Shown here in pieces: positions 36,055-44,499 of a stretch of DNA of 64,000 nt. The notes below the pieces were generated by a model. It saw only the letters and a program-made list of their open reading frames with translations, was not told the DNA's origin and did not search any database. Numbering within the stretch: position 1 is the stretch's first letter; every line of letters starts with the position of its first letter. The position numbers and the translations under genes were made by a program. This DNA comes from JAUILH01 sp964230215 (lineage in GTDB: Bacteria > Bacteroidota > Bacteroidia > Flavobacteriales_D > JAUILH01), in NCBI GenBank assembly GCA_964230215.1, contig CAXRGQ010000014.1:186001-250000 (forward strand), given 5' to 3'.

Positions 36055-36391
36055 AAGAATTTTAAAATGGCTCTATGATATTAAAGTTGCAATTGATGAA
36101 GTTGATTCATTTTTTCAAGACGAACCTAAGATTTTTGAAAAATATCAACAGAACAAAATGCTCAAAAGAGCCGTTGAACGTGAATTTGAAATCATAGGTG
36201 AAGCTATGAATAGAATTCTTAAACGTGACGATTCATTTAAAGAAAAAATCCAAGAAGCAATAAATATTATTGGATTGAGAAATCAAGTGATTCATGCGTA
36301 TGACAATATTTCTGATGAAAGTATTTGGGCTATTATCATCAATCATCTTCCAAGGTTAAAAGCGGACATAAACAAATTACTAAAAGAATAA
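36047..36391 (+). CDS. hepT: HepT-like HEPN (DUF86) toxin ribonuclease
   Basis: A 114-residue all-helical HEPN protein. The active motif RX4HxY is intact: Arg78, His83 and Tyr85 in LRNQVIHAYD. In the family Arg and His cut RNA and the tyrosine is the target for AMP addition by MntA, so both toxin activity and the neutralisation site are preserved. Other family features are DIKVAIDEVDSFF at the N-terminus and ERFEFEIIGEA-type helix 3 (here EREFEIIGEAMNRILK). It forms a complete type VII-like toxin-antitoxin pair with the upstream MNT gene; possible roles are phage defence or stabilisation of the accessory segment. Confidence 0.9.
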   Translation: MDERILKWLYDIKVAIDEVDSFFQDEPKIFEKYQQNKMLKRAVEREFEIIGEAMNRILKRDDSFKEKIQEAINIIGLRNQVIHAYDNISDESIWAIIINHLPRLKADINKLLKE

Positions 36392-36409
36392 ACTGTGCTT
36401 AACACCGCC

Positions 36410-36457
36410 GTTCCCGTGCGATTGTATTGCCCGTTCCCGCGCGATTGTATCACGTGG
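36410..36457. repeat. Two adjacent REP-like palindromes (one degenerate)
   Basis: Two copies in the same direction begin with GTTCCCG at 36410 and 36433. The second forms CCGCGCGAT (36437-36445), loop TGT (36446-36448), ATCACGTGG (36449-36457), an almost perfect nine-base stem. The first (CCGTGCGAT-TGT-ATTGCCCGT) has lost its right arm. The same unit recurs at 36786-36810, and a sequence variant with identical architecture is at 56220-56240. Confidence 0.7.
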
Positions 36458-36507
36458 AGAGTAAGCAAAATCTAGTTCCCCAACCAACAAACAAATTTCA
36501 AACAAGA

Positions 36508-36777
36508 ATGAATCGCATGATAAAAACCATTTCATTATTGAGCATTCTCTGTTTTATTATGATCTCTTGTAGTAACAGTAAATCAGAAGAAGAACATGAC
36601 CCTGTTAAAGATGGCTTTGCGGTGTGTGAATGCTATTCAGACGCAATGGAAGCAAACGATAAGCAGAAAGAAGAGGAATGTATGGAGCTATATAAAACTA
36701 CAAAGCGGCGCTATGATGATAATCAAGAAGACATGGAGAAACTTAGTGAGGCTTGCGGCATCTTTAGAAATTTTTAG
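36508..36777 (+). CDS. Small hypothetical lipoprotein between REP-like repeats
   Basis: An 89-residue lipoprotein with a lipobox MISC after a hydrophobic core. The mature part is acidic and helical and has four cysteines (VCEC, EEC, EAC) in FAVCECYSDAMEAND and EEECMELYKTTKRR, possibly a disulfide-linked helical hairpin. The frame is open back to 36427, but that would start within the repeat; the ATG at 36508 (or 36517) gives a proper signal. REP-like palindromes lie on both sides, which may mark it as a mobile or recently inserted piece. Function unknown. Confidence 0.6.
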   Translation: MNRMIKTISLLSILCFIMISCSNSKSEEEHDPVKDGFAVCECYSDAMEANDKQKEEECMELYKTTKRRYDDNQEDMEKLSEACGIFRNF

Positions 36778-36785
36778 TTCCTCTT

Positions 36786-36810
36786 GTTCCCGCGCGATTG
36801 TATCACGCGG
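36786..36810. repeat. REP-like palindrome, third copy
   Basis: GTTCCCG then CCGCGCGAT (36790-36798), loop TGT (36799-36801), ATCACGCGG (36802-36810). The first 22 bases are identical to the copy at 36433. It lies nine bases after the lipoprotein stop and just before the end of the convergent gene at 36827. Confidence 0.75.
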
Positions 36811-36826
36811 CTAGCAAGCACTAACC

Positions 36827-37657
36827 CTAAAACAAATGCTCATCCACCCAAGCAGATAAATTCGCTTGATCTGGCTTTCCGTAATACTCGTTTAAGTATG
36901 AAGTGATGTCCTCTTTAGCTTTTTCTTTGTCCTCTTTGCCAACTTCAGCTAAAATAATCTCTAGTTCCGTTTTTAAAGATTCCGTATCGCCAAAAATCAG
37001 CTCAAATCCACCAATGGCAGTGCTCGTTTTGTCATTTAAGTAAAATAACTCAACATTTTTTACTTTCGAGCCATCAATAGCCTCTCCGTCAATTTTGTAG
37101 ATTTCATTCGCATCCAGAATCAACTTATCGCCTTCGTAACTTAACTTTTTCGGAATTACTTCTCCTTCATACGAATACTTCAAGTAGAAAAACTGGTTTT
37201 TAGTCGAATCCATTGGGAAACTCTTTGGTGAAACCTTTAGTTTGCTTACACCTAGCACCAAATATTTACCATCAAAATGATTCTGCAAATCAATGATGTT
37301 GTTTAATCCACCAGCACGCGGACTAATGTTGTTCATGGGCGGTAATAATGTAGCCTGGGTGGTTTCACTTCCTTTCGGACTTAAAATCTTACGACCATTT
37401 ACTTTGCTGATTACAGCTGCTCGGGATTGCTGTGTTTTAAAGGTTATCTTCTCATTCGACTGAAAAACATCCCCTTGAGACATGTCTTTCCCGTTTCGTG
37501 TGTAAATAATCTTTCCATTTACTTTGATTACGCGGTAGCTGTCTACGGCTACGGCTTCTGCAGTAAACTTTTCTTCACCTTCACTGGCGTAAGAATTTAC
37601 ACTCATGTAAACGTATCCAGCGGTTGATAATGCACAAAGACTTAGTAGTAGTTTCAT
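36827..37657 (-). CDS. Exported hypothetical protein
   Basis: A 276-residue exported protein with an N-terminal signal (MKLLLSLCALSTAGYVYMSV, cleavage near SYAS). Segments such as YRVIKVNGKIIYTRNGKDMSQ and FKTQQSRAAVISKVNGRKI resemble a FecR-like or cupin-like beta sandwich, and the C-terminal third is a charged helical region rich in Glu and Lys. Family not identified. It follows the candidate anti-sigma gene on the same strand by 79 bases and may form a group with it and the ECF sigma gene. Confidence 0.65.
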   Translation of the reverse strand: MKLLLSLCALSTAGYVYMSVNSYASEGEEKFTAEAVAVDSYRVIKVNGKIIYTRNGKDMSQGDVFQSNEKITFKTQQSRAAVISKVNGRKILSPKGSETTQATLLPPMNNISPRAGGLNNIIDLQNHFDGKYLVLGVSKLKVSPKSFPMDSTKNQFFYLKYSYEGEVIPKKLSYEGDKLILDANEIYKIDGEAIDGSKVKNVELFYLNDKTSTAIGGFELIFGDTESLKTELEIILAEVGKEDKEKAKEDITSYLNEYYGKPDQANLSAWVDEHLF

Positions 37658-37736
37658 CCCGAATAATTTTTAATCCCTTTATAACAAATTTAATACCATT
37701 TTGCCATAAATCCAATTACGGGAAAAAACGTATTTT

Positions 37737-38576
37737 TTACTTAATCACAAATAGACGTAAGCTTCTCAGTCTAGCCTCTTTACCGTTTTCATCTTTCGCC
37801 ATGATATCATAGAAATAAACTATGGATTTATACGGCAATGATTTAATAGCTTTTCTCATTTCTGGGGTGAATTGATTGCCTTCTGCCATGTATTCTTTGT
37901 CTTCATCTATCGCAGGGCATCCCATCTTAAACGAAAGTATTTCAAATGGATACACAGTCTCGATACCATTGCTTAACAACACGGATTGATCAATGTTTCC
38001 GTCGTAAATGCCTGCTACATGAGGATTGTAATCCATTGGTGTGAATGATGTTTTTGGTAAGGGATCCTTATTCGCCTCTGGCGCACCAAGTTCATATGTG
38101 CTTTCGTATATTTTTCTGTCGGAAACTTGTTGTGCAGTATCTGTAGCAGTATTGTCAACTTCATTATTGCTGGTTGGTAATGATCCCGTTGCGCCATCGT
38201 TAGCAGGAGGTGTTGATTGATCTTCGTTTTCCGTTTGTGATTCGCTTGATGAGGCATCATCCAGAATGAGTACTTCTTCTTTGCCCTGCTCAGTAATTAT
38301 CTCTGGATTGGTCTGAGCAACTTTTGTGTTCTCCGCCAACAGTTGGCTTTCATTTCTCTGAATATGCGCAGTGCTTTTTGATTCATCTTCAGATCTACTG
38401 CTAAATCCGGCAATAGTTCCGAGTACCAGCATAGTGCTAATACCTCCTAACCACCAGATTTTATACAGTGGATTTTTAAGAGCAACATAGCTTTTTAGAA
38501 GCGCAGAGAAATCTTTCGTTCTCGCAATGTCATCAGATCCAATATGCGGTCGATCGATTTTAATGTGGGGTTTCAT
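37737..38576 (-). CDS. Single-pass membrane protein, candidate anti-sigma factor
   Basis: A 279-residue protein with about 42 cytoplasmic residues, one membrane helix (IWWLGGISTMLVLGTIAGF, about 43-61), a low-complexity Ser/Thr/Gln/Asn-rich stalk (about 65-160), and a folded C-terminal domain. It overlaps the ECF sigma factor gene by 17 bases, the usual position of an anti-sigma factor, and its topology fits. There is no visible zinc anti-sigma HxxxCxxC motif, so the role is inferred from context only. Confidence 0.6.
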   Translation of the reverse strand: MKPHIKIDRPHIGSDDIARTKDFSALLKSYVALKNPLYKIWWLGGISTMLVLGTIAGFSSRSEDESKSTAHIQRNESQLLAENTKVAQTNPEIITEQGKEEVLILDDASSSESQTENEDQSTPPANDGATGSLPTSNNEVDNTATDTAQQVSDRKIYESTYELGAPEANKDPLPKTSFTPMDYNPHVAGIYDGNIDQSVLLSNGIETVYPFEILSFKMGCPAIDEDKEYMAEGNQFTPEMRKAIKSLPYKSIVYFYDIMAKDENGKEARLRSLRLFVIK

Positions 38577-39153
38577 AGGTCTTTATTTTAGCGTTAAATA
38601 AGGTCTTTAGTTTTTGTAAGGCTCTGTGCGTTTTTACTTTCACGTTGCTCTCACTTAAATTCAGAATTTCGGCTACCTCCTTAACAGGTCGTTTTTCGAA
38701 ATACCTGAATTCAATTAACTGAATGTCTTCTTCACCTAACTCCCGAATTACTTCAGCGAGTGTAGATAAATCATCGCTATTGTCTTCGTAATTGTCATCC
38801 ATGTCGCGGAGAGAAAAGACCTGCGTGTCAATGTTAACAGTTTTTTGCGCCTTCTTTTCTCTGTAGCTTTGATTCAACTCCGAATAAGCTATTCGATACA
38901 ACCAGGACGAAAATGGTAAGCCTCTATGTTCATAGTTCGCTAAATTGTTCATCGCCTTTAAAAATACCTGACTACAAACATCTTTAGCTTCCTGAGAGTC
39001 ACTAACTCGCTGGTATATGTATCTGAATATCTGTTCGTAATAACGATTGTACAATACCTCAAACTGCTCAGGATTTTGTTTGGCTCTTTCAATTAATTGA
39101 GCTTCTTTTTCAATGTCCTTGGCAGACTTGTGATATGTACTTGTTTCTGACAT
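38560..39153 (-). CDS. ECF-type RNA polymerase sigma factor
   Basis: A 197-residue sigma-70 family protein of the two-domain extracytoplasmic-function type. Region 2 has FEVLYNRYYEQIFRYIYQRV and DVCSQVFLKAMNNL with SWLYRIAYSELNQSYR (about 30-105); region 4 has LIEFRYFEKRPVKEVAEILN and ESNVKVKTHRALQKLK, a helix-turn-helix for the -35 element (about 140-185). It directs polymerase to a regulon that cannot be read here, likely including its own operon. It overlaps the downstream membrane protein by 17 bases. Confidence 0.92.
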   Translation of the reverse strand: MSETSTYHKSAKDIEKEAQLIERAKQNPEQFEVLYNRYYEQIFRYIYQRVSDSQEAKDVCSQVFLKAMNNLANYEHRGLPFSSWLYRIAYSELNQSYREKKAQKTVNIDTQVFSLRDMDDNYEDNSDDLSTLAEVIRELGEEDIQLIEFRYFEKRPVKEVAEILNLSESNVKVKTHRALQKLKTLFNAKIKTYETPH

Positions 39154-39186
39154 TCCTTACTATAACGCTATCAATGCGCTAGGTTA

Positions 39187-39194
39187 CAAATTTA
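39187..39194 (-). promoter_or_regulatory. Candidate -7 box for the ECF sigma operon
   Basis: Read on the minus strand this is TAAATTTG, matching TAnnTTTG, 33 bases before the sigma ATG. A TTG lies 26 bases further upstream, longer than the usual spacing, so the assignment is tentative. Confidence 0.4.
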
Positions 39195-39255
39195 ATAAGT
39201 CTTATCTGTAACTAAATGGACAATATCATAGTATCATATAAGTTCATATTTATCT

Positions 39256-41142
39256 ATGAGTAATAATCGAATTATCCTATTAATACTGATGATTGCATCC
39301 ATCCCATCACTTCTGTATGGGCAAACGGATACCACAATTGAGTACTCTAAGTTGGATATTGAGTCGAATGATGACTTTAGCAGTTTTGCCATGTTAAAAG
39401 ACGATTTGCCTGAATACAATGTGTTTTTTACAGGGGAGAATCACTTGTTTAGAACGAGCAATTACAAGCTCCAGCTCAAAATGCTCAAGTATTTATACAA
39501 GGAAGCTGGTGTACGACATCTTATTCTAGAGTTTGGGTTTAGTAGGGGGTATCTGGTGGATCAATACGTCCAAACGGGCGACACCAGTGTTTTTACCATC
39601 CTAAATGACTATAGCTTTGAGGAGTATTCTCGACTTTACAAAGGTCTATATGAATTCAATCAATCATTGCCAGAAGGTGAAAAGATTAAGGTGCATGGGG
39701 TAGATATCGAGCGTTCATATACGACACCTATAAAAGTGCTGAATCAATTATTACCTGCTGATTCGGTGCCCATCCACGATTCGATAGTGCTGAATATTGA
39801 GGTGCTCAAATCCTTTATGGGATATAATGATTCGAGATACAGGGAGTTTAATAGATCTCGAGATGACGAGTCGAAAAAGTTAGAGTATACCTACAAATCA
39901 TACAGCAATTATTTCTCGAACCAGAACACGGTGGCTGCAATGTTGGCGAACTTCAAGAAACACAATGAAAAGTACCGTGCATACATTGGTGATAATTTTG
40001 AGATGTTTAGCCGAATTATGAGTGGAATGGAAGCAGAGGTGATAAGACAAGAGTATGAGGTTGGAAATATGTTCCATGGTACAATTTATCGCGAACAATA
40101 CATGTATAAACAAGTGGAAGCGCTGTTAGATGAGTACAAGGGAGCAAAGATTTACGGACAGTTTGGAAGATGTCATACGGCCACCTCAGATCAGGATGAA
40201 TGGTGCGATTTTTATCATTTTAAAACCTTGGCCAGTCGTTTGGGGAATTCGAAACACCCAGATTTAAACGGAAAAGTAATGAGTATTGCCACCTATTACC
40301 CTAAACATTATGGCGAGCAGTCACACGTATCATTCGTTAGAGATTTAATGACCATCCTAGACATCAAAGGCCCCGGTTTAACACTAATTAAAAACAATGG
40401 GGATACTACAAGCTTTGGCGAATTAATTGGCAAGTTTGATTATGTAATAGTGAACAACTATGCATTGGACGAGGAAGGTGATTTGGACAACGAGGAAGAT
40501 GACGAGGAAGATGACAAGTCGAGTAGTTATGGAAGGACCTTCTTTACTGAGTTTACCGGTGATATCTCATACTACTATTACAGCACAAAGCAATTGAATT
40601 CTGCCTTGGAGAATGTTGGTTTTAGTGGTTATGATGGTTTGATGAGAACATATGGGGGGAGTTTTACCATTATAGAGGATTTTTGGACGTTTGCCCGCTT
40701 TAAATTTGATTACCTTCCATCAACTCAACTGATGAAAGATGATACAATTTCACTTAATCTGGGCGGATGGAGTCAGCGTTTTCATTATGGTCTTGAATCC
40801 AGTGCAAGTACACGGTTTAATGTGTCGCCTTATGGCGGATTTGGTGTGTCTATGTTCAAATTAGATCTGTGGGATGGAACGTATTCTCAATCTTCGGATG
40901 GTTTATTTGAGACTACGCAGAAAAACGAGAGCGCCTACACCAATTGGGGTGTATTCTTGGATGCTGGAATTGATATGAGGTATAACATTTCAATTTTCAC
41001 AATAGGTGCTAGTTTGGGCTATCAATTTGATATGTCGAATAAGAAGTGGAGAGTAGATGGTGCACGTTCAGACGCAAGTCCATCGTTTTCACATTCAGCT
41101 CCTTACGCATCAATTTCACTTGGATTGTCGTTTGGCTACTAA
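39256..41142 (+). CDS. Exported erythromycin-esterase-like protein with barrel-like C-terminus
   Basis: A 628-residue exported protein (signal peptide about 1-22, LLYGQ). The N-terminal part (about 40-410) resembles the EreA/ChaN-like hydrolase group: VFFTGENHLF near residue 55, HLILEFGFSRG near 93 and KVHGVDIERSY near 155 supply the His and Glu residues seen in the active site of these enzymes. An acidic linker (EDDEEDDK) follows, then a 150-residue beta-rich region ending SISLGLSFGY, whose terminal aromatic and alternating pattern resemble an outer-membrane barrel end. Macrolide hydrolysis is not implied; the substrate is unknown. The N-terminal family call is tentative. Confidence 0.6.
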   Translation: MSNNRIILLILMIASIPSLLYGQTDTTIEYSKLDIESNDDFSSFAMLKDDLPEYNVFFTGENHLFRTSNYKLQLKMLKYLYKEAGVRHLILEFGFSRGYLVDQYVQTGDTSVFTILNDYSFEEYSRLYKGLYEFNQSLPEGEKIKVHGVDIERSYTTPIKVLNQLLPADSVPIHDSIVLNIEVLKSFMGYNDSRYREFNRSRDDESKKLEYTYKSYSNYFSNQNTVAAMLANFKKHNEKYRAYIGDNFEMFSRIMSGMEAEVIRQEYEVGNMFHGTIYREQYMYKQVEALLDEYKGAKIYGQFGRCHTATSDQDEWCDFYHFKTLASRLGNSKHPDLNGKVMSIATYYPKHYGEQSHVSFVRDLMTILDIKGPGLTLIKNNGDTTSFGELIGKFDYVIVNNYALDEEGDLDNEEDDEEDDKSSSYGRTFFTEFTGDISYYYYSTKQLNSALENVGFSGYDGLMRTYGGSFTIIEDFWTFARFKFDYLPSTQLMKDDTISLNLGGWSQRFHYGLESSASTRFNVSPYGGFGVSMFKLDLWDGTYSQSSDGLFETTQKNESAYTNWGVFLDAGIDMRYNISIFTIGASLGYQFDMSNKKWRVDGARSDASPSFSHSAPYASISLGLSFGY

Positions 41143-41173
41143 GCTTTGTTATTTTTGAGGCCAAATTAGTTTT

Positions 41174-43300
41174 ATGCAAGAGGCCATTCAGCAGCTTTCG
41201 AAGACACTTAGTTTACGCGAAAGTCAAGTTAAAAATGTACTTAAACTCCAGTCAGAAGGAGATACGATTCCGTTTATAGCGCGCTACCGTAAGGAAATGA
41301 CGGGTAGTTTGGATGAAGTCGCAATTCAGTCCATAATAGATGGTAAAGCTCAGCTTGACAAGTTAGAAGACAGAAGAGCAAAAATTCTAGCTTCCATTGA
41401 AGAACAGGGAAAACTAAGTGATGATTTAAGAGAGAAAATAGCTTCTGCAACGGACATTAATACGTTGGAAGATCTCTATCTGCCTTATAAATCCAAGCGT
41501 AAAACAAGGGCGGATAAAGCAAGAGATTTAGGTCTTGAAGGATTGGCTAAAATTATAATGAGTCAGGCTGACAACGACCTAAAATCGAGAGTTAAGCAAT
41601 TTGTTAAAGGAGAGGTAAAGAGTGATGAAGACGCATTGCAGGGCGCAAGAGACATAATTGCAGAATGGATAAATGAAAATGAATGGACACGACAACAGGT
41701 CCGCAGGGAATTCGGGTTTACCGCCACCATTCAGTCTAAACTCATCAAAAGTAAAAAGGAAGAAGCGGTTAAGTACGAGAATTATTTCGACTGGTCTGAG
41801 GCGCTCAAAAAGTGCCCATCACACCGCTATTTAGCTATGACGCGTGGTGAAAAAGAAGGTTTTTTGAGAGTGTCGGTGAGTATTGATGAAGACAACATCC
41901 TGGAAAAACTAAAAGGCCGATGGGTGAAATCATACAATCATTGTTCGCAAGAAGTTGAAGCGGCTTTAAAAGATGCTTACAAACGTTTGATAGCACCATC
42001 GGTTGAGAACGAATTCAGGTCTGCGCAAAAAGAAAAAGCGGATAGTGATGCTATCAAGGTCTTCGCGACAAACTTAAAACAATTGCTCTTGCAACCACCT
42101 GTCGGAGAAAAACGAACGCTTGCGATTGATCCAGGATTCAGAACAGGATGCAAAGTGGTGTGCTTAGACGAAACTGGGAAGTTGTTGCATAACGAAACGA
42201 TCTATCCGCATCCACCGCAAAAAGAATGGTCTCAGGCAATTAAAAAACTCGCGCAATTAGTACAGATTTATAATGTTGAAGTAATTGCTATTGGAAACGG
42301 AACTGCTGGTAGGGAAACTGAAAATCTAGTCAAAAAAGTTGGTTTTGACCGAAAAGTACTGGTCTATGTGGTGGATGAATCTGGAGCGTCCATTTACTCA
42401 GCTTCTTCTGTAGGAAGGGAAGAGTTCCCCCAGCATGATGTAACGGTAAGAGGAGCTGTGTCCATTGGAAGGAGATTGATGGACCCTTTGGCTGAATTGG
42501 TTAAAATCGACCCGAAATCTATTGGGGTAGGGCAGTATCAGCATGATGTAGATCAAGGGATGCTAAAGCAATCGCTGGAAAGAGTAGTGGAGAGCGTGGT
42601 GAACTCGGTTGGTGTCAATCTCAATACAGCCAGTAAATATTTGTTACAAAATGTATCGGGTGTTGGACCATCTTTAGCAGAATCGATAGTCGCTTATCGT
42701 GATGAAAATGGTAAGATAAGTTCGCGTGCCGAATTGAAAAAAGTGCCCAAGCTTGGACCTAAAGCCTTTGAACAGTGTGCAGCATTTCTTAGAATTGATG
42801 ATGCTAAAAACCCACTAGATAATAGTGCCGTTCACCCTGAATCCTACAAAGTAGTAGACGCTATTTGCAAGCAACAAAAGTTAGAACTAAAGGCACTCAT
42901 TAATAACGATGAGGTTTTGGATGGTTTGAATTTAGAGCAATTCGTTACGGAATCTATTGGACTTCCAACCTTAAAAGATATTGTAGCCGAACTAAAAAAG
43001 CCGGGAAGAGATCCACGACAATATTTAGGTGTGTTGGAATTTGATAAAAGTATTCAAGGCATTGCAGATTTAAAGCCCGGAATGGAGTTGCCTGGTTTGA
43101 TTTCAAACGTAACGAATTTTGGGGCTTTCGTGGACATAGGAATCAAAGAAAACGGCCTGGTGCATATCTCTCAACTCCGTGACGAATATGTATCAAATCC
43201 AGCAGATGTTGTGAGTGTATACGATAAGGTTCGCGTAAAAGTGATGAGCGTTGATATGGACAAAAAACGTATCCAACTCAGCATGAAGGGGCTTAACTAA
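41174..43300 (+). CDS. tex: Tex family RNA-binding transcription accessory protein
   Basis: A 708-residue cytoplasmic protein with the complete Tex layout: N-terminal helical domain with FIARYRKEMTGSLDE (near 35) and LEDLYLPYKSKRKTRA (near 100), a YqgF/RNase H-like domain from about 310 (TLAIDPGFRTGCK), tandem helix-hairpin-helix segments at about 480-560 (LLQNVSGVGPSLAESIVAYR), and a C-terminal S1 RNA-binding domain at about 633-705 (GLISNVTNFGAFVDIGIKE). Tex binds nucleic acid and associates with transcribing polymerase; in several bacteria it affects virulence and stress fitness. Length and order are standard. Confidence 0.96.
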   Translation: MQEAIQQLSKTLSLRESQVKNVLKLQSEGDTIPFIARYRKEMTGSLDEVAIQSIIDGKAQLDKLEDRRAKILASIEEQGKLSDDLREKIASATDINTLEDLYLPYKSKRKTRADKARDLGLEGLAKIIMSQADNDLKSRVKQFVKGEVKSDEDALQGARDIIAEWINENEWTRQQVRREFGFTATIQSKLIKSKKEEAVKYENYFDWSEALKKCPSHRYLAMTRGEKEGFLRVSVSIDEDNILEKLKGRWVKSYNHCSQEVEAALKDAYKRLIAPSVENEFRSAQKEKADSDAIKVFATNLKQLLLQPPVGEKRTLAIDPGFRTGCKVVCLDETGKLLHNETIYPHPPQKEWSQAIKKLAQLVQIYNVEVIAIGNGTAGRETENLVKKVGFDRKVLVYVVDESGASIYSASSVGREEFPQHDVTVRGAVSIGRRLMDPLAELVKIDPKSIGVGQYQHDVDQGMLKQSLERVVESVVNSVGVNLNTASKYLLQNVSGVGPSLAESIVAYRDENGKISSRAELKKVPKLGPKAFEQCAAFLRIDDAKNPLDNSAVHPESYKVVDAICKQQKLELKALINNDEVLDGLNLEQFVTESIGLPTLKDIVAELKKPGRDPRQYLGVLEFDKSIQGIADLKPGMELPGLISNVTNFGAFVDIGIKENGLVHISQLRDEYVSNPADVVSVYDKVRVKVMSVDMDKKRIQLSMKGLN

Positions 43301-43325
43301 ATAAAAAACTCCGTATCTTGTGGGT

Positions 43326-44351
43326 ATGAAACTTACCTCATTCATTGCTGCATTTATTGTCAGCATAACTATTTCATTTGCCCAAATTCCGCCTAATTAT
43401 TACGATAATGCGGCGTTTTTAACAGGAGAAGATCTACGTATAGCACTTAGCAACATCATTGATAACCACACAGTAATTCAATACAGTAATTTGTGGAATA
43501 AATTCCCGCAAACTGATGCCACTGCCAGTAATAAGGTGTGGGATATTTACTCAGATAATCCATCAGGCACAAATGCATATACCTACAACTTTGTATCTGA
43601 TCAATGTGGTAATTATTCTGGCGAGGGCGATTGCTACAATAGAGAGCACTCGGTGCCTAAGAGTTGGTTCAATGATTTGTCTCCTATGAATTCGGACTTA
43701 TTTCACATCTACCCAACAGATGGCTATGTAAATGGACAAAGAGGTAATAATGTATATGCAGAGGTGAATTCGCCCAGCAGCACAACTAGTAATGGTAGCA
43801 GGATTGGTAATAGCTCTTCGCCTGGTTATTCGGGTGCAGCCTTTGAGCCCATTGATGATTATAAAGGAGACCTAGCAAGAACCTACTTCTATATGGCAAC
43901 GAGATACAGAAGTAATATTCCATCATGGACATCTGATATGTTTGCAAGCAACAACTTAACGGCATGGGCAGAGAATGTTCTTTTAGCATGGCATCAGATG
44001 GATCCGGTAAGTCAGAAAGAGATTGATAGAAATAATGCTATTTACGGGATTCAGGGTAATAGAAACCCATACATTGATCATCCAGAGTGGGTAGAATATA
44101 TCTGGGGACCTATTGCAGGAGTGAATGAAGTGTTGGCTGAAAGCTCAGTTTACTATTCAAATGGTTATTTGTACGCAAATTCCACCTTGCAAAAAGAAGT
44201 CAGTTTGAATATTTATTCTTTTGATGGTGCCTTAGTAAATACCTTATCAATTAGCGCTGGCAAATCGCTTGAATTCACATGCTCGACTGGCATCTATATA
44301 GTTAAGGAGGCGTCTGGTGCTTACTTAAAACTATCTCATATCAGTAAGTAA
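43326..44351 (+). CDS. Secreted endonuclease I family nuclease with T9SS-like tail
   Basis: A 341-residue exported nuclease of the EndA/Vvn (endonuclease I) family with a beta-beta-alpha metal active site. The signal peptide ends near SFAQ (about 18). The family core is NREHSVPKSWF (near residue 106, catalytic His in EHSVP), DLFHIYPTDGYVNGQRGNN, and GNRNPYIDHPEWVEYIWG (near 245), the latter holding the metal-binding Asn and His. The last 75 residues (NGYLYANSTLQKEVSLNIYSFDGALV, split here by function) look like a weak type A sorting domain. It would cut extracellular DNA or RNA for nutrient gain. The ATG at 43326 is preferred over the GTG six bases upstream. Confidence 0.9.
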   Translation: MKLTSFIAAFIVSITISFAQIPPNYYDNAAFLTGEDLRIALSNIIDNHTVIQYSNLWNKFPQTDATASNKVWDIYSDNPSGTNAYTYNFVSDQCGNYSGEGDCYNREHSVPKSWFNDLSPMNSDLFHIYPTDGYVNGQRGNNVYAEVNSPSSTTSNGSRIGNSSSPGYSGAAFEPIDDYKGDLARTYFYMATRYRSNIPSWTSDMFASNNLTAWAENVLLAWHQMDPVSQKEIDRNNAIYGIQGNRNPYIDHPEWVEYIWGPIAGVNEVLAESSVYYSNGYLYANSTLQKEVSLNIYSFDGALVNTLSISAGKSLEFTCSTGIYIVKEASGAYLKLSHISK

Positions 44352-44355
44352 AAAA

Positions 44356-44400
44356 GACAAAATGTCAGTCGTGAACCTGTAAAAACGACAAAATGACAGT
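44356..44400 (+). promoter_or_regulatory. Two near-identical operator-like repeats upstream of hsp20
   Basis: GACAAAATGTCAGT at 44356-44369 and GACAAAATGACAGT at 44387-44400 differ at one base in 14. Their starts are 31 bases apart, about three turns of DNA, so both would face the same side. The first is itself a dyad (GACA-AAA-TGTC). The position, about 100 bases before the hsp20 start, suits a heat-shock regulator site; the regulator is unknown. Confidence 0.5.
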
Positions 44401-44499
44401 TTTTTAATTTGAATTCCGCCAAAATTTCTTAAAATCTGGATTGGTATCTCATTTGAAGTGTTGCTTTCAAACGAAATTAAAACACAAAAAATTAGAGAT

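Noticed and set aside
36427..36507. Upstream extension of the small lipoprotein frame
   Set aside because: It begins within the REP-like repeat and would bury the lipoprotein signal inside the protein.
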